Shown here one piece after another: positions 18,472 through 28,596 of a stretch of DNA of 64,000 nucleotides (position 1 is the first letter of the stretch; each line of letters begins with the position of its first letter). The stretch covers positions 1 through 64,000 of the forward strand of contig JAUYJT010000017.1 of NCBI GenBank assembly GCA_030700225.1. The letters run 5' to 3'. Source of the stretch: Candidatus Nanopelagicales bacterium (GTDB lineage Bacteria; Actinomycetota; Actinomycetes; S36-B12; GCA-2699445). Both the position numbers and the translations under genes were made by a program. The notes under the pieces are model-generated. The model searched no databases. It saw only the letters and a program-made list of their open reading frames with translations, and had not been told where the DNA came from.

Positions 18472-21180
18472 ATGCCAATGCCTGCTGGTGGCACGTTGTC
18501 GGGAGATCATCATGCTCTCGCCCACTACGAAGTGCTCCTGCTGCTCGAAACTGATCGGTCACGCGGGCTCACAGAGTCTGAGGCGCGCAGGCGTCTTGGG
18601 TCGTACGGACCCAATGCGCTACCTGAAACAGCGATCGCCGGACGCATAGAGAGATTCCTGCGGCAACTCCTGACACCACTGGTGTACGTGCTCCTGGCCG
18701 CTGGGGCGATCACGACCGTGCTTGGCAAGATCGCGGACTCCGCGGTGATCTTCGGCGTTGTCATTGTCAACGCGATCGTTGGCTACTGGCAGGAATCCAA
18801 GGCGCAGGCCGAGCTTGAGGCGCTTCGCAAGATGGTTACGACTACCGCGCGTGTGCGGCGTGACGGGCACACGACAACGGTGTCGTCCGAGAGCTTGGTA
18901 CCCGGGGATCTAGTCCTGATCGAGGCCGGAGACAAGGTGCCAGCGGACATGCGGCTCATGGAGCTAGCTGAGCTGCGAGTCGACGAGTCCGCTCTGACCG
19001 GTGAGTCGCAACCGGTCACCAAGGACGAGGTCGCATTGCCGGCGGACACACCCGTCGCCGACCGGCGCAACATGGTTTACTCCGGGACGTTCGTCAGTGG
19101 CGGCAGCGGTGTCGGGGTCGTGGTCGCCACGGGTTCGGAAACCGAGCTGGGAGAGATCCACAGACTCGTGGGCGCCGTTGATCCGCTGGCAACGCCGTTG
19201 ACTCGCAGGCTGACGTGGTTCAGCAAGGTACTGACGGTCGTGATCGTCTCCTTGGCCGTCTTCGCCTTCGCCGTGGGTGTCGCGCGGGGTGAATCCTGGT
19301 CGGAGATGTTCGTCGCGGCCGTCGCCCTGGCTGTCGGCGCCATCCCGGAGGGGCTGCCCGCAGCCGTGACAATCACGCTGGCCATCGGGGTGGGCAGGAT
19401 GGCCCGACGGCGCGCGGTAGTTCGGCGTCTTCCAGCTGTGGAGACCCTGGGCAGCACAACCGTCGTGTGCACGGACAAGACCGGGACCCTGACCGAGAAC
19501 CAGATGACGGTTCGCGCCATCTGGACTCTGGCGGGTTCCTACGAAGTGACCGGGGGTGGATACGACCCGTCCGGGGTGCTAGTCGCCTCGCAAGCCCGGC
19601 ACGCCAACCAGGACGAGGCGCTGTCCTGGTCGCTGCTCGTCGGCGCGCTGTGCAATGACGCTTCTTTGGATCGAGCCGACACCGGCGCGTGGCGCATAAC
19701 CGGGGATCCCACCGAGGCTGCCCTTCTGGTCGTTGGGGTCAAGTCTGGGATGGACCTGGACGATCTGCGGGCCAGGCATCCTCGGCTCGATTCCATCCCG
19801 TTCAGCTCTGAGCGCCAGTACATGGCGACGCTGAATGAAGGTGAGAATCCCGGCTTCCGGGTGATTCTGGCCAAGGGCGCCGTGGAACGGATTCTGAGCC
19901 TGTGTACCGCCGCGATGGCGCCTTCGGGGCAGATCGAACCTCTTGACGCGGACCGGATACTGCGGCGGGCCGCTGTGATGGGCGGATCGGGGCTGCGTGT
20001 CCTGGCCACGGCAGTGCTGGGCGTGGACGAATCGGTGGGAAGTATTCCTGAAGGAACTGGCGGATCGCTGATATTCACCGGGCTGCACGCGATGCTCGAC
20101 CCCCCGCGGCAGGCGGCGATCTCAGCCGTTCAGTCGTGCCGTCAGGCCGGCATCGCGGTGAAGATGATCACGGGCGATCACGCGGCGACTGCCGAGGCGA
20201 TCGCGCTTCAGGTCGGGGTAATTGACGAAGTGCGGGTGGGAGACGTCCTCACGGGTGAAGTGCTCGCCCGGCTCGGGCAAGATGAACTCGGCCTGGCAGC
20301 CGAACGGGCCTCGGTGTTCGCGCGCGTCTCACCTGAGCAGAAGCTTCGTCTGGTGGAGGCGCTCCAGGCCCGCCGCCATGTAGTGGCGATGACCGGCGAC
20401 GGCGTGAACGACGCTCCGGCTCTACGCCAGGCGGATATCGGCGTCGCGATGGGGCTCGCTGGCACGGAAGCCGCGAAGGAAGCCGCGGACATGGTCCTGG
20501 CTGATGACGATTTCGCGACCATCGAGGCGGCTGTCGAAGAGGGTCGAGGCGTATTCGACAACCTCATCAAGTTCATCGTGTGGACGTTACCGACGAACAT
20601 GGGCGAGGGGTTCGTCATCCTGGTCGCGGTGGCCTTGGGCACAGCCCTGCCGATTCTTCCGCTACAGATCCTGTGGATCAACATGACGACCGCGGTGCTG
20701 CTGGGACTAATGCTGGCCTTCGAGCCCAAGGAGTCCGGGATCATGAACCGGCCTCCCCGCGACCCGAGCAAGCCGCTGCTGACCAGAGCTCTGATCGAAC
20801 GGATCCTGGTGGTGTCGGCTCTGCTCGTCGGCGGCTCTTGGCTGATCTTCGAATGGGAGCTGTCCGCCGGGTCGGGGCTGGAAGTGAGCCGTACCGCGGC
20901 GATGAACCTGTTCGTCACAGTCGAGGCCTTCTACCTGTTCAGCTGCCGGTCCCTTACTCGCTCTACCTGGCAGCTCGGGATCTTCAGCAATCACTGGGTC
21001 ATTGGGGGCCTCGCGATTCAGGCGGTCGCCCAGATCGCGATCACATACCTTCCAGCGATGAACGGCGTGTTCGGAACTGCCCCGATCCCCGGCGAGAGTT
21101 GGGTGCGCATCGTCTGCTTCTCGATCTTGGCGTCGCTTGTGGTGGCAGTCGACAAGCGCCGACACGGAGCCGCGATGTGA
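18472..21180 (+). CDS. P-type cation-transporting ATPase (calcium-type, P2)
   Basis: This 902-residue pump uses ATP to move a cation, probably Ca2+ or a similar divalent metal, across the membrane. The full set of P-type motifs is present: TGES at 176-179 (actuator), PEGL at 292-295 in helix 4 (typical of Ca2+ and Na+ pumps), the phosphorylated Asp335 in DKTGTLT, KGAVERIL in the nucleotide domain, and TGDGVNDAP from 641. An N-terminal cation ATPase domain and a C-terminal six-helix domain flank these. No heavy-metal domain is seen. GTG codons at 18466 and 18469 are alternative starts. It is divergent from the amidase gene. Ion choice is an inference from the PEGL helix. Confidence 0.9.
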   Translation: MPMPAGGTLSGDHHALAHYEVLLLLETDRSRGLTESEARRRLGSYGPNALPETAIAGRIERFLRQLLTPLVYVLLAAGAITTVLGKIADSAVIFGVVIVNAIVGYWQESKAQAELEALRKMVTTTARVRRDGHTTTVSSESLVPGDLVLIEAGDKVPADMRLMELAELRVDESALTGESQPVTKDEVALPADTPVADRRNMVYSGTFVSGGSGVGVVVATGSETELGEIHRLVGAVDPLATPLTRRLTWFSKVLTVVIVSLAVFAFAVGVARGESWSEMFVAAVALAVGAIPEGLPAAVTITLAIGVGRMARRRAVVRRLPAVETLGSTTVVCTDKTGTLTENQMTVRAIWTLAGSYEVTGGGYDPSGVLVASQARHANQDEALSWSLLVGALCNDASLDRADTGAWRITGDPTEAALLVVGVKSGMDLDDLRARHPRLDSIPFSSERQYMATLNEGENPGFRVILAKGAVERILSLCTAAMAPSGQIEPLDADRILRRAAVMGGSGLRVLATAVLGVDESVGSIPEGTGGSLIFTGLHAMLDPPRQAAISAVQSCRQAGIAVKMITGDHAATAEAIALQVGVIDEVRVGDVLTGEVLARLGQDELGLAAERASVFARVSPEQKLRLVEALQARRHVVAMTGDGVNDAPALRQADIGVAMGLAGTEAAKEAADMVLADDDFATIEAAVEEGRGVFDNLIKFIVWTLPTNMGEGFVILVAVALGTALPILPLQILWINMTTAVLLGLMLAFEPKESGIMNRPPRDPSKPLLTRALIERILVVSALLVGGSWLIFEWELSAGSGLEVSRTAAMNLFVTVEAFYLFSCRSLTRSTWQLGIFSNHWVIGGLAIQAVAQIAITYLPAMNGVFGTAPIPGESWVRIVCFSILASLVVAVDKRRHGAAM

Positions 21181-21304
21181 GAAACTCGAGCGCGACCACC
21201 ACGGACTGAGGCACGCCGCCTCAGGTGAGCGGCGCCGGGGGACCCTCGGGTTAGAGTCCATAGGTCCGACGAGTTCGGGCAGACCGACCGCCCCGGAGGT
21301 GCCT

Positions 21305-24300
21305 GTGTCCGACGCCGCAGCAGCGGACAACTCTTTCGCACATCTGCACGTCCACACCGAGTACTCAATGCTGGACGGTGCCGCGCGGCTCGATGATCTC
21401 TTCGCGGAAGTGGCTCGCCTTGGGCAATCCGCCGTGGCTGTCACAGACCACGGCAACCTGTATGGCGCCTACGAGTTCTACACCAAGGCACGCGCCGCCG
21501 GAGTGAAGCCGATCATCGGCATGGAGGGGTACTACGCGCCGCAAGGGCGCCGCGAACGGGTCCCCGCGGACTTCGGCGGTGGGTATGACGAGCTGACCGA
21601 TGCGGTCGGCGAAGGCAGGGGCAGATTCGCCTACACACACATGACTTTGTGGGCTGAAGACAATGTCGGGTTGCACAACTTGTTCCGAGTCTCGAGCCTG
21701 GCCAGCCTCGAGGGCTACTATCGCTCGCCGCGCCTGGACCATGAGCTCTTGGAATCGCATGGGAAGGGCCTGATCGGGACCACCGGTTGCCCGTCCGGAG
21801 AGGTGAACCGCTGGCTCCAGGCTGGCAACTACGACAAGGCCCTTTCCGTGGCAGCGGACTTCCAAGACATCCTGGGCGCGGGGAACTACTACTGCGAAGT
21901 GATGGATCACGGAATCGCGATCGAGCGCAGGTTCCGCGAAGACCTTCTGCGGATAGCCAAGTCGCTGAGTCTGCCGCTCGTGGCGACCAATGACACTCAC
22001 TATGTCCGAGCTGACGAATGGAAGATGCACGACGCGTTCTTGTGCGTCGGAACGAAGAGCCTTGTCAGCGATGAGAAGCGGTTCCGGTTTGGGAGCCATG
22101 ACTTCTACATCAAGTCCGCCGCTGAAATGCGCAGCCTGTGGTCAGACCTTCCAGAAGCCTGTGACAACACAGTCGCGATCGCGGAGCGGTGCAACGTGTC
22201 CTTCAATGAGGGCGCCAACCTCATGCCGCGCTATCCGGTACCGGCGGGCGAGACGGAGGAATCCTGGTTGGTCAAGGAAGTTGACCTGGGACTTATCGCC
22301 CGGTTCGCGCCGAATCCGGTGCCGCAAGGTCACCGGGAGCGCGCCGAGTATGAAGTTCGCGTCATTGCGCAGATGGGCTACCCCGCGTACTTCCTCGTCG
22401 TCGCGGACCTGGTCAGACATGCGAAGGAACAGGGGATCCGCGTCGGCCCCGGACGTGGGTCCGCCGCCGGTGCCCTGATCGCGTGGGCCCTTGGCATCAC
22501 CGAGCTCGATCCGATAGAGCACGGATTGTTGTTCGAACGCTTCCTGAACCCGGAGCGGGTATCGATGCCCGACATCGACATCGACTTCGACGAGCGCCGT
22601 CGTGGGGAGATGATCAGGTACGCGACGCAGAAGTACGGATCGGACCGCGTCGCCCAGATCGTCACGTACGGCTCGATCAAGGCAAAGGCCGCGATCAAGG
22701 ATTCAGCACGGGTTCTTGGCTACCCCTTCAGTCTGTCTGACCGGATATCAAAGGCCATGCCGCCCGCCGTCATGGGCAAGGAAATCCCTTTGTCCGGGAT
22801 CTTCGATGAGGCTCACGAACGTCACAACGAGGCCGGTGAGTTCCGTGACCTGTACGCATCGGATCCCGGAGTGAAGGAAGTCGTTGACACAGCGCGCGGG
22901 TTGGAGGGGCTGAAGCGGCACGTTGGGGTCCACGCGGCAGGCGTGATCTTGTCGAGCGAGCCGCTGCTGGACGTCATCCCCGTGTGGCGCCGTGACGCGG
23001 ACGGGTCGATCATCACGCAGTTCGACATGGGCGCGTGCGATGCCCTCGGGCTGCTGAAGATGGACTTTCTTGGGCTGCGGAATCTGACCGTTCTCGACGA
23101 TTGCCTGAAGTACATCCTGGCGAACACCGGCGAGGACGTCATCCTGGAAGAACTGCCGCTCGATGATCCAGCCGCCTACGAGCTGATGTCGCGCGGTGAC
23201 ACCCTCGGCGTGTTCCAGCTTGACGGTGGCCCGATGCGCGCTCTGCTGCGGTCGATGGCCCCGGACAGTTTCGAGGACATCTCAGCGGTGTTGGCGCTGT
23301 ATAGGCCAGGGCCCATGGGCGCCAACGCTCATAACGACTATGCCGACCGGAAGAACGGGCGCAAGCCTGTCGTTCCGATCCACCGCGAGTTCGCCGAACC
23401 GCTGGCGGAGATACTCGATGACACCTATGGCCTGATCGTCTACCAAGAGCAGGTGATGGCTATCGCGCAGAAAGTGGCCGGATACTCGCTAGGCAAGGCC
23501 GACCTTCTGCGACGGGCAATGGGCAAGAAGAAGAAGGCCATTCTCGACAAGGAGTTCGGGCCCTTCAGCGATGGCATGCGGACCAACGGCTACTCCGAAG
23601 GCGCGATCAAGACGTTGTGGGACATCTTGGTTCCGTTCTCCGACTACGCGTTCAACAAGGCCCACACCGCTGGCTACGGGTTGGTCGCCTACTGGACCGG
23701 TTACTTGAAGGCGAACTACCCAGCTGAGTACATGGCGGCGCTGCTTACGAGTGTGAAGGACGACAAGGACAAGTCGGCGGTGTATCTGAACGAATGCCGG
23801 CGGATGGGCATCAAGGTGTTGCCGCCGGATGTCAACGAATCGGACGTCGACTTCACCCCGACGAGGGGCGACATCCGGTTTGGATTGTCCGCTGTACGCA
23901 ATGTCGGGGCCGCGGTCGTGGAGTCAGTCGTCAGGACCCGTAACTCACACGGACCGTTCGCTGACTTCCGGGACTTCCTGGCCTCAGTGGAAATCAATGT
24001 GTGCAACCGGCGGGTTATTGAGTCGATCATCAAGGCTGGGGCCTTCGATTCTCTTGGGCACTCCCGCAAGGGCCTGTTGGATGCGCACGAGCAGTACATC
24101 GATGAGGCGGTCGCGACAAAGCGGGCCGAGGCGGTCGGCCAGTATGACCTCTTCGGTGGGGATGCTGGAGGGGGCGCCGCCGTGAGTGGCGCACTGCCGA
24201 CCATCGGTCACGCCGAATGGGACAAGGGCGTGCTGCTGGCGTACGAGCGCGAGATGCTCGGACTCTACGTCAGTGACCACCCGCTCAACGGGTTGGAGCA

Positions 24301-24871
24301 TCTGCTCCGGAAGGCCACTGACTGCCCGCTGGCTTCGCTTCACTCCGACGACCGTCCGTCGGGCCAGGTGGTCACCATAGCGGGGCTGATCTCATCGGTA
24401 CAGCGCAAGGTGACGCGTGAGAAGGGTGAGCCGTGGGCTCTGGTCACTCTCGATGATCTTGACGCCTCGGTAGAGATCGTCGTCTACCCACGGTCCTACT
24501 TGCCGGTCAGTGCCCAGCTGACCGAGGACCGTGTCGCGGCATTCAAGGTCCGCATTGACCGGCGGGACGAGGACAGCCTCAGGCTCGTCGCTTTGGAAGT
24601 CTCGTTCCCAGATCTGGGTGACGTATCCGCTGGCCCTGTACGGCTGTCTATGCCCGTGACCCGATGTGTCCCGGCCGTGGTCGACAGCCTGAAGGAGATC
24701 CTGGCGGCCAGTCCCGGGATGGTTGAGGTGCAGCTGAGCCTCACCAACGGTGAGCGGACGACGGTTCTGCGTCTGGACGACCGGCTGCGGGTCACGCCCT
24801 CACCAGCGCTCTACGGAGAACTTAAGGCGCTGCTCGGCCCGGCATCGGTAGTGGCTGAGTCCTCCGGATAG
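21305..24871 (+). CDS. dnaE: DNA polymerase III alpha subunit
   Basis: This is the replicative polymerase catalytic subunit, 1188 residues. The N-terminal PHP domain begins FAHLHVHTEYSMLDGAARL; the polymerase active-site acids are in MPDIDIDFDERRRGEMI; GPGRGSAAGALIAWALGIT, KMDFLGLRNLTVLDD and the YQEQVMAIAQKVAGYS segment are classic DnaE1 signatures. The C-terminal third has the helix-hairpin-helix and OB-fold regions (SGQVVTIAGLISSVQRK). GTG 21305 is preceded by GGAGGTGCCT and matches the usual start; the open frame extends further upstream but overlaps the ATPase gene. It is convergent with the YbaK-like gene, 22 bases apart. Confidence 0.97.
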   Translation: MSDAAAADNSFAHLHVHTEYSMLDGAARLDDLFAEVARLGQSAVAVTDHGNLYGAYEFYTKARAAGVKPIIGMEGYYAPQGRRERVPADFGGGYDELTDAVGEGRGRFAYTHMTLWAEDNVGLHNLFRVSSLASLEGYYRSPRLDHELLESHGKGLIGTTGCPSGEVNRWLQAGNYDKALSVAADFQDILGAGNYYCEVMDHGIAIERRFREDLLRIAKSLSLPLVATNDTHYVRADEWKMHDAFLCVGTKSLVSDEKRFRFGSHDFYIKSAAEMRSLWSDLPEACDNTVAIAERCNVSFNEGANLMPRYPVPAGETEESWLVKEVDLGLIARFAPNPVPQGHRERAEYEVRVIAQMGYPAYFLVVADLVRHAKEQGIRVGPGRGSAAGALIAWALGITELDPIEHGLLFERFLNPERVSMPDIDIDFDERRRGEMIRYATQKYGSDRVAQIVTYGSIKAKAAIKDSARVLGYPFSLSDRISKAMPPAVMGKEIPLSGIFDEAHERHNEAGEFRDLYASDPGVKEVVDTARGLEGLKRHVGVHAAGVILSSEPLLDVIPVWRRDADGSIITQFDMGACDALGLLKMDFLGLRNLTVLDDCLKYILANTGEDVILEELPLDDPAAYELMSRGDTLGVFQLDGGPMRALLRSMAPDSFEDISAVLALYRPGPMGANAHNDYADRKNGRKPVVPIHREFAEPLAEILDDTYGLIVYQEQVMAIAQKVAGYSLGKADLLRRAMGKKKKAILDKEFGPFSDGMRTNGYSEGAIKTLWDILVPFSDYAFNKAHTAGYGLVAYWTGYLKANYPAEYMAALLTSVKDDKDKSAVYLNECRRMGIKVLPPDVNESDVDFTPTRGDIRFGLSAVRNVGAAVVESVVRTRNSHGPFADFRDFLASVEINVCNRRVIESIIKAGAFDSLGHSRKGLLDAHEQYIDEAVATKRAEAVGQYDLFGGDAGGGAAVSGALPTIGHAEWDKGVLLAYEREMLGLYVSDHPLNGLEHLLRKATDCPLASLHSDDRPSGQVVTIAGLISSVQRKVTREKGEPWALVTLDDLDASVEIVVYPRSYLPVSAQLTEDRVAAFKVRIDRRDEDSLRLVALEVSFPDLGDVSAGPVRLSMPVTRCVPAVVDSLKEILAASPGMVEVQLSLTNGERTTVLRLDDRLRVTPSPALYGELKALLGPASVVAESSG

Positions 24872-24893
24872 GGGATGGGGTCGCGCCTGGCCG

Positions 24894-25490
24894 TCAGCTG
24901 ACGCACAGGGGGGCAGTACGGGCGCGCAGAAGATTGATGAGTTGGTCGGGAATCAGCTCCAGCAGCAGCCCCTGACGGCCGGCCGGGACCAGGATGGTTG
25001 GCTGCTCCATCGCGGAGGTGTCCAGAAGTAGTCCCAGCGGGGTCTTCGATCCCAGGGGGCTAACGCTGTCCGCGGCGTACCCGGTGATCCGTTCGACCTC
25101 ATCCGCATCGGTGTAATCGGCACTGCGAGCACCCACAGCCGCGGCGACGGCGCTCAGGCTCATGATGCTGCGAGCTGGCACGACGGCGATCAGGTTCTCA
25201 TCTTCCACCTTGACGACTAGGGTTTCGAACAGCCGCCTTGCCGGGATCCCGTAGTCCTCTGCGGCGGCAACTCTGTCCGCGTCGGCTTCAGGCGGACACG
25301 CGTGTAGGGCGTAGGCGATTCCGGCGCGCCCGAGGACCTTCGTCGCCGGTGTATCAGAGCCGCTGGCTTTGGTGGTGGAGCCGGCCTTGTCCGGCGCGGC
25401 CTTGCTCGCGGCGCTCACCTTGGCTCGTTTGGTCCCCCCTGTTGCGGAGGCCTTGCCAGCTTTCGTTTTGCGCTTTTCCACATCTGACAT
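24894..25490 (-). CDS. YbaK/EbsC-type Cys-tRNA(Pro) deacylase with basic N-terminal extension
   Basis: Residues 47 to the end match the YbaK family, which removes cysteine wrongly attached to tRNA-Pro: TPATKVLGRAGIAYALH, ARRLFETLVV, AVVPARSIMSLSAVAAAVG, and ITGYAADSVSPLGSKTPLG followed by the ILVPAGRQGLLLEL strand. The first 46 residues are an unusual Lys/Ala/Ser/Thr-rich, low-complexity extension resembling histone-like or RNA-binding tails; standard family members start near the TPA motif. The extension might help bind tRNA, which is inference. The gene is divergent from hisD, with 66 bases between starts. Confidence 0.85.
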   Translation of the reverse strand: MSDVEKRKTKAGKASATGGTKRAKVSAASKAAPDKAGSTTKASGSDTPATKVLGRAGIAYALHACPPEADADRVAAAEDYGIPARRLFETLVVKVEDENLIAVVPARSIMSLSAVAAAVGARSADYTDADEVERITGYAADSVSPLGSKTPLGLLLDTSAMEQPTILVPAGRQGLLLELIPDQLINLLRARTAPLCVS

Positions 25491-25544
25491 CCTGCCCCTC
25501 CCGTCGGCCGGATCGCGCGTGACACCGCATGCGCTCGGAAAACG

Positions 25545-25550
25545 TAGGAT
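25545..25550 (+). promoter_or_regulatory. Candidate -10 element for a leaderless his operon transcript
   Basis: TAGGAT ends seven bases before the hisD GTG at 25557, the spacing expected if transcription starts on the initiation codon. A GTGACA lies at 25519-25524, a longer than ideal distance for a -35. This is a candidate only. Confidence 0.35.
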
Positions 25551-25556
25551 ATTGGG

Positions 25557-26870
25557 GTGATTCGGGTTGTTGACCTTCGCGCGCGGATGGTGGACACGGC
25601 ATCTGTCGTGCCGCGGGCCGCCGCGTCCTCAGGGAGCGAGCTGGATCGCGTCAGCGGGATTGTCGCAGACGTCGCCGTGCGCGGTGAAGAGGCGATCCTG
25701 GAATGGACCGAGCGTCTGGATGGGTTCCGCCCGCCCGTGCTGCGCGTTCCAGCGGAAGCCCTGGCCGAGGCGGACAGTCGGCTGGATCCTCTCGTTCGGG
25801 CGGTGCTGGGCGAAGCCATCGGGCGAGTGCGCTTGGTGCACGAGGGCCAGGTTCCTCTGCGGCACGACACCGACGTCGCCCCCGGGGGGCGCGTAAGCCA
25901 GAGGTGGATTCCAGTCGAGCGCGTCGGCCTGTACGTTCCGGGCGGCAACGTCGCCTATCCATCGAGCGTGATCATGAACGTCGTCCCCGCCCAGGTGGCC
26001 GGCGTGGAGTCGCTCGCGGTCGCCAGCCCTCCCCAGAGGGAGAACGGCGGCTTGCCAGATGCCGTAGTTCTCGCGGCCTGCGCGATGCTTGGTGTCGATG
26101 AGGTCTACGCGGTGGGAGGCGCTCAGGCGATCGCCATGCTCGCGCACGGCGTCAGGTTCTCGGACGGCACTGCTTGTCGTCCAGTCGACATGATCACGGG
26201 CCCAGGGAACGTCTACGTCACGGCGGCGAAGCGGCTCGTCAAGGGGCTGGTCGGCATCGACTCAGAAGCCGGCCCGACCGAGGTCATGGTGATCGCTGAC
26301 GACTCCGCCGACGCGGCGTGCGTGGCATCCGACCTGATGAGTCAGGCCGAGCACGACACCATGGCGGCGTGCGTCCTTGTCACGGACTCGCCGGATCTGG
26401 TCGACGACGTGGTCACGGAACTGGCCCGTCAAGTAGCTGGCACGAAGCACCGGGAGCGGATCACGGCAGCGCTGGGCGGACCGCAGAGCGCGATCATGCT
26501 TGTGGCCGACTTGGCGGCCGCGTTCGACATCGCGAATGCGTACGGCGCCGAACATCTCGAGGTCCAAACTCGCAACTCACGCGAGGACGCTGGGCGCGTG
26601 CGCAACGCCGGAGCGATCTTCGTCGGGCGGTACAGTCCCGTCTCACTCGGCGACTACGCGGCAGGATCGAACCACGTCTTGCCGACCGGCGGCACCGCAG
26701 CCCACTCGTCGGGTCTTGGCGTGCACACCTTCCTGCGCGCGGTCCAGGTGATCGACTATGACAAAGACGGGCTGGCCGGGATCGCCGACGTCGTCCGAAC
26801 CCTCGCGGAGGCGGAGGACCTGCCAGCTCACGGTGCGGCGATCTCGTCGCGATCTCAGGGCAGCCAGTGA
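25557..26870 (+). CDS. hisD: Histidinol dehydrogenase
   Basis: The enzyme performs the last two steps of histidine synthesis, oxidising histidinol to histidine with two NAD and a bound zinc. The 437-residue sequence has the family motifs [51 protein letters not shown] and [15 protein letters not shown], the last containing the catalytic Glu-His pair region. [20 protein letters not shown] and the C-terminal [19 protein letters not shown] are also standard. It opens the his cluster and its stop overlaps hisC by four bases (GTGA), implying translational coupling. Confidence 0.97.
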   Translation: MIRVVDLRARMVDTASVVPRAAASSGSELDRVSGIVADVAVRGEEAILEWTERLDGFRPPVLRVPAEALAEADSRLDPLVRAVLGEAIGRVRLVHEGQVPLRHDTDVAPGGRVSQRWIPVERVGLYVPGGNVAYPSSVIMNVVPAQVAGVESLAVASPPQRENGGLPDAVVLAACAMLGVDEVYAVGGAQAIAMLAHGVRFSDGTACRPVDMITGPGNVYVTAAKRLVKGLVGIDSEAGPTEVMVIADDSADAACVASDLMSQAEHDTMAACVLVTDSPDLVDDVVTELARQVAGTKHRERITAALGGPQSAIMLVADLAAAFDIANAYGAEHLEVQTRNSREDAGRVRNAGAIFVGRYSPVSLGDYAAGSNHVLPTGGTAAHSSGLGVHTFLRAVQVIDYDKDGLAGIADVVRTLAEAEDLPAHGAAISSRSQGSQ

Positions 26871-28003
26871 ACCCAGGGTTGCCGGTGCGGGCGGATCTGG
26901 CCGGTGTCGAGCCGTACGGGGCGCCTGTTCTTGACGTGCCCAACCGGCTAAACGTCAACGAGAACCCCTACAGCCCGTCGGCCGATGTTGTGGCTCAGAT
27001 GGGCCGGGCGGCCGCGGACGCGCTTGCTTCCGCCAACCGATATCCCGACCGCGAGTGCATCGAGCTGCGCGCGGAGCTGGCCAGCCTGATCGGAGGTAGA
27101 ACCGCGGCAGCCAACATCTGGCCCGCCAACGGCAGCAACGAGGTCATGCATCAGATCTTCGCGGCTTTCGGGGGGCCCGGACGCCGCGCCCTGTCATTCG
27201 CGCCGACCTACTCGCTGTACCCCCAGTACGCGCGTGAGACGTTCACCGAGTATGTGACGGCTCCGCGTCGTGGCGACTTCGAGTTGGACATGTCCGAGGT
27301 CGCGCGGTCTTTCACGGAAGCCCGGCCGTCGCTGGTTGTGGTGGCCTCGCCGAACAACCCGACCGGCACGCTTCTTCCAGCGGGACAGCTCGACGAGTTG
27401 CTCGACCTGGTCGCGGGCGCCGACGCGATGCTCATTGTTGATGAGGCCTACGTGGAGTTCGCCGACGTCGGGGTCTTCTCCGCCACAGCTCGTGTGCCCG
27501 ACAGCGATCGGTTGATCGTCACCCGGACAATGAGTAAGGCGTTTGGGCTCGCGGGCCTCAGGCTCGGTTACGCGGTTGCCAGCGCCGAGGCGATCGACGC
27601 GGTGCGCATCGTGAGACTGCCGTATCACTTGTCGTCGACGACGCAGGCGATGGCGTGCGTCGCGGCCAGGAATGCCCCGGTCTTGCTAGCCCCCGTGGCG
27701 ACGTTGCGAGCCGAACGACGCCAGCAGGCGGAGTGGTTCAGTGCGGTTGGGCTTGATGTCGCGGCGTCGCAGGCGAACTTCTTGCTGGTGGGCTGTTTCG
27801 CTGACCGGGAGGCGACTTGGCGTGCGTTGGTCGATCAGGGCGTCCTTGTGAGGATGGTCGGGCCGGACGGTTGGCTGAGGGTCAGCGTGGGGACACCGGA
27901 GGAAAACCAGGCCATGCGCCAAGCGATGAGTATCGTCTTGGACAGCGGTGCGGCGCGGCTCCTGGGCTCCGGCGCACTGCGGGATGAAGGGTTGCAGTCA
28001 TGA
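26867..28003 (+). CDS. hisC: Histidinol-phosphate aminotransferase
   Basis: This PLP enzyme transfers an amino group from glutamate to imidazole-acetol phosphate. The 378-residue sequence shows the class I/II aminotransferase fold: [11 protein letters not shown] at the N-terminus, [14 protein letters not shown], the [11 protein letters not shown] segment, [11 protein letters not shown], and the PLP lysine in [15 protein letters not shown]. Overlaps of four bases with hisD and hisB place it in the middle of a tightly coupled set. In some Actinobacteria a HisC paralogue serves aromatic amino acids; position here supports the histidine role. Confidence 0.96.
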   Translation: MNPGLPVRADLAGVEPYGAPVLDVPNRLNVNENPYSPSADVVAQMGRAAADALASANRYPDRECIELRAELASLIGGRTAAANIWPANGSNEVMHQIFAAFGGPGRRALSFAPTYSLYPQYARETFTEYVTAPRRGDFELDMSEVARSFTEARPSLVVVASPNNPTGTLLPAGQLDELLDLVAGADAMLIVDEAYVEFADVGVFSATARVPDSDRLIVTRTMSKAFGLAGLRLGYAVASAEAIDAVRIVRLPYHLSSTTQAMACVAARNAPVLLAPVATLRAERRQQAEWFSAVGLDVAASQANFLLVGCFADREATWRALVDQGVLVRMVGPDGWLRVSVGTPEENQAMRQAMSIVLDSGAARLLGSGALRDEGLQS

Positions 28004-28596
28004 ATAGGACCGCGCGAGTTGAACGGGCGACCAAAGAGAGCCGAGTCGTGGTGGAGCTTGATCTGGACGGCTCCGGCAAGACGAGCATCGACACTGGCGT
28101 GCCGTTCTTCGACCACATGCTTTCCCAGCTAGGGAAGCACGGCGGCTTCGATCTAGCGGTTACGACAGACGGCGATGTGGCTGTCGACTCGCACCACACC
28201 GTCGAGGACACATGCCTGGCCATCGGGCAGGCGCTCAATGAATGCCTGGGCGACAGGTCGGGTGTGCAGCGTTTCGGCGACTCGCTGGTGCCTTTAGACG
28301 AAGCCCTCGTGCAGACAGCGGTTGACCTTTCTGGCCGCCCCCATCTGGTTCACGTCGAGCCGGAGCTGATCGAACTCATCGGCAGTTACGACACGACTTT
28401 GACCCGACACGTCTGGGAGTCGATTGTGGCCAGTGCTGGCATCACGTTGCATGTCCGCGTTCTCTCCGGTAGGAACGCGCACCACGTTGTGGAGGCTCAG
28501 TTCAAGTCAGTCGCCAGAGCGCTGCGCGCGGCCGTGGCTTTGGACCCTCGGGTCGCCGGCATCCCTAGCACCAAGGGGACTCTAGGTGGCCAGTAG
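28000..28596 (+). CDS. hisB: Imidazoleglycerol-phosphate dehydratase
   Basis: The enzyme dehydrates imidazole glycerol phosphate to imidazole acetol phosphate using two Mn2+. This is the monofunctional 198-residue form without the phosphatase domain found in enterobacteria. The two metal-binding His-rich motifs are seen as FFDHMLSQLGKHGGF and DSHHTVEDTCLAIGQAL, with the matching NAHHVVEAQFKSVARAL near the C-terminus. It overlaps hisC by four bases and hisH by eleven bases. No histidinol phosphatase gene is recognised in the window. Confidence 0.97.
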   Translation: MNRTARVERATKESRVVVELDLDGSGKTSIDTGVPFFDHMLSQLGKHGGFDLAVTTDGDVAVDSHHTVEDTCLAIGQALNECLGDRSGVQRFGDSLVPLDEALVQTAVDLSGRPHLVHVEPELIELIGSYDTTLTRHVWESIVASAGITLHVRVLSGRNAHHVVEAQFKSVARALRAAVALDPRVAGIPSTKGTLGGQ

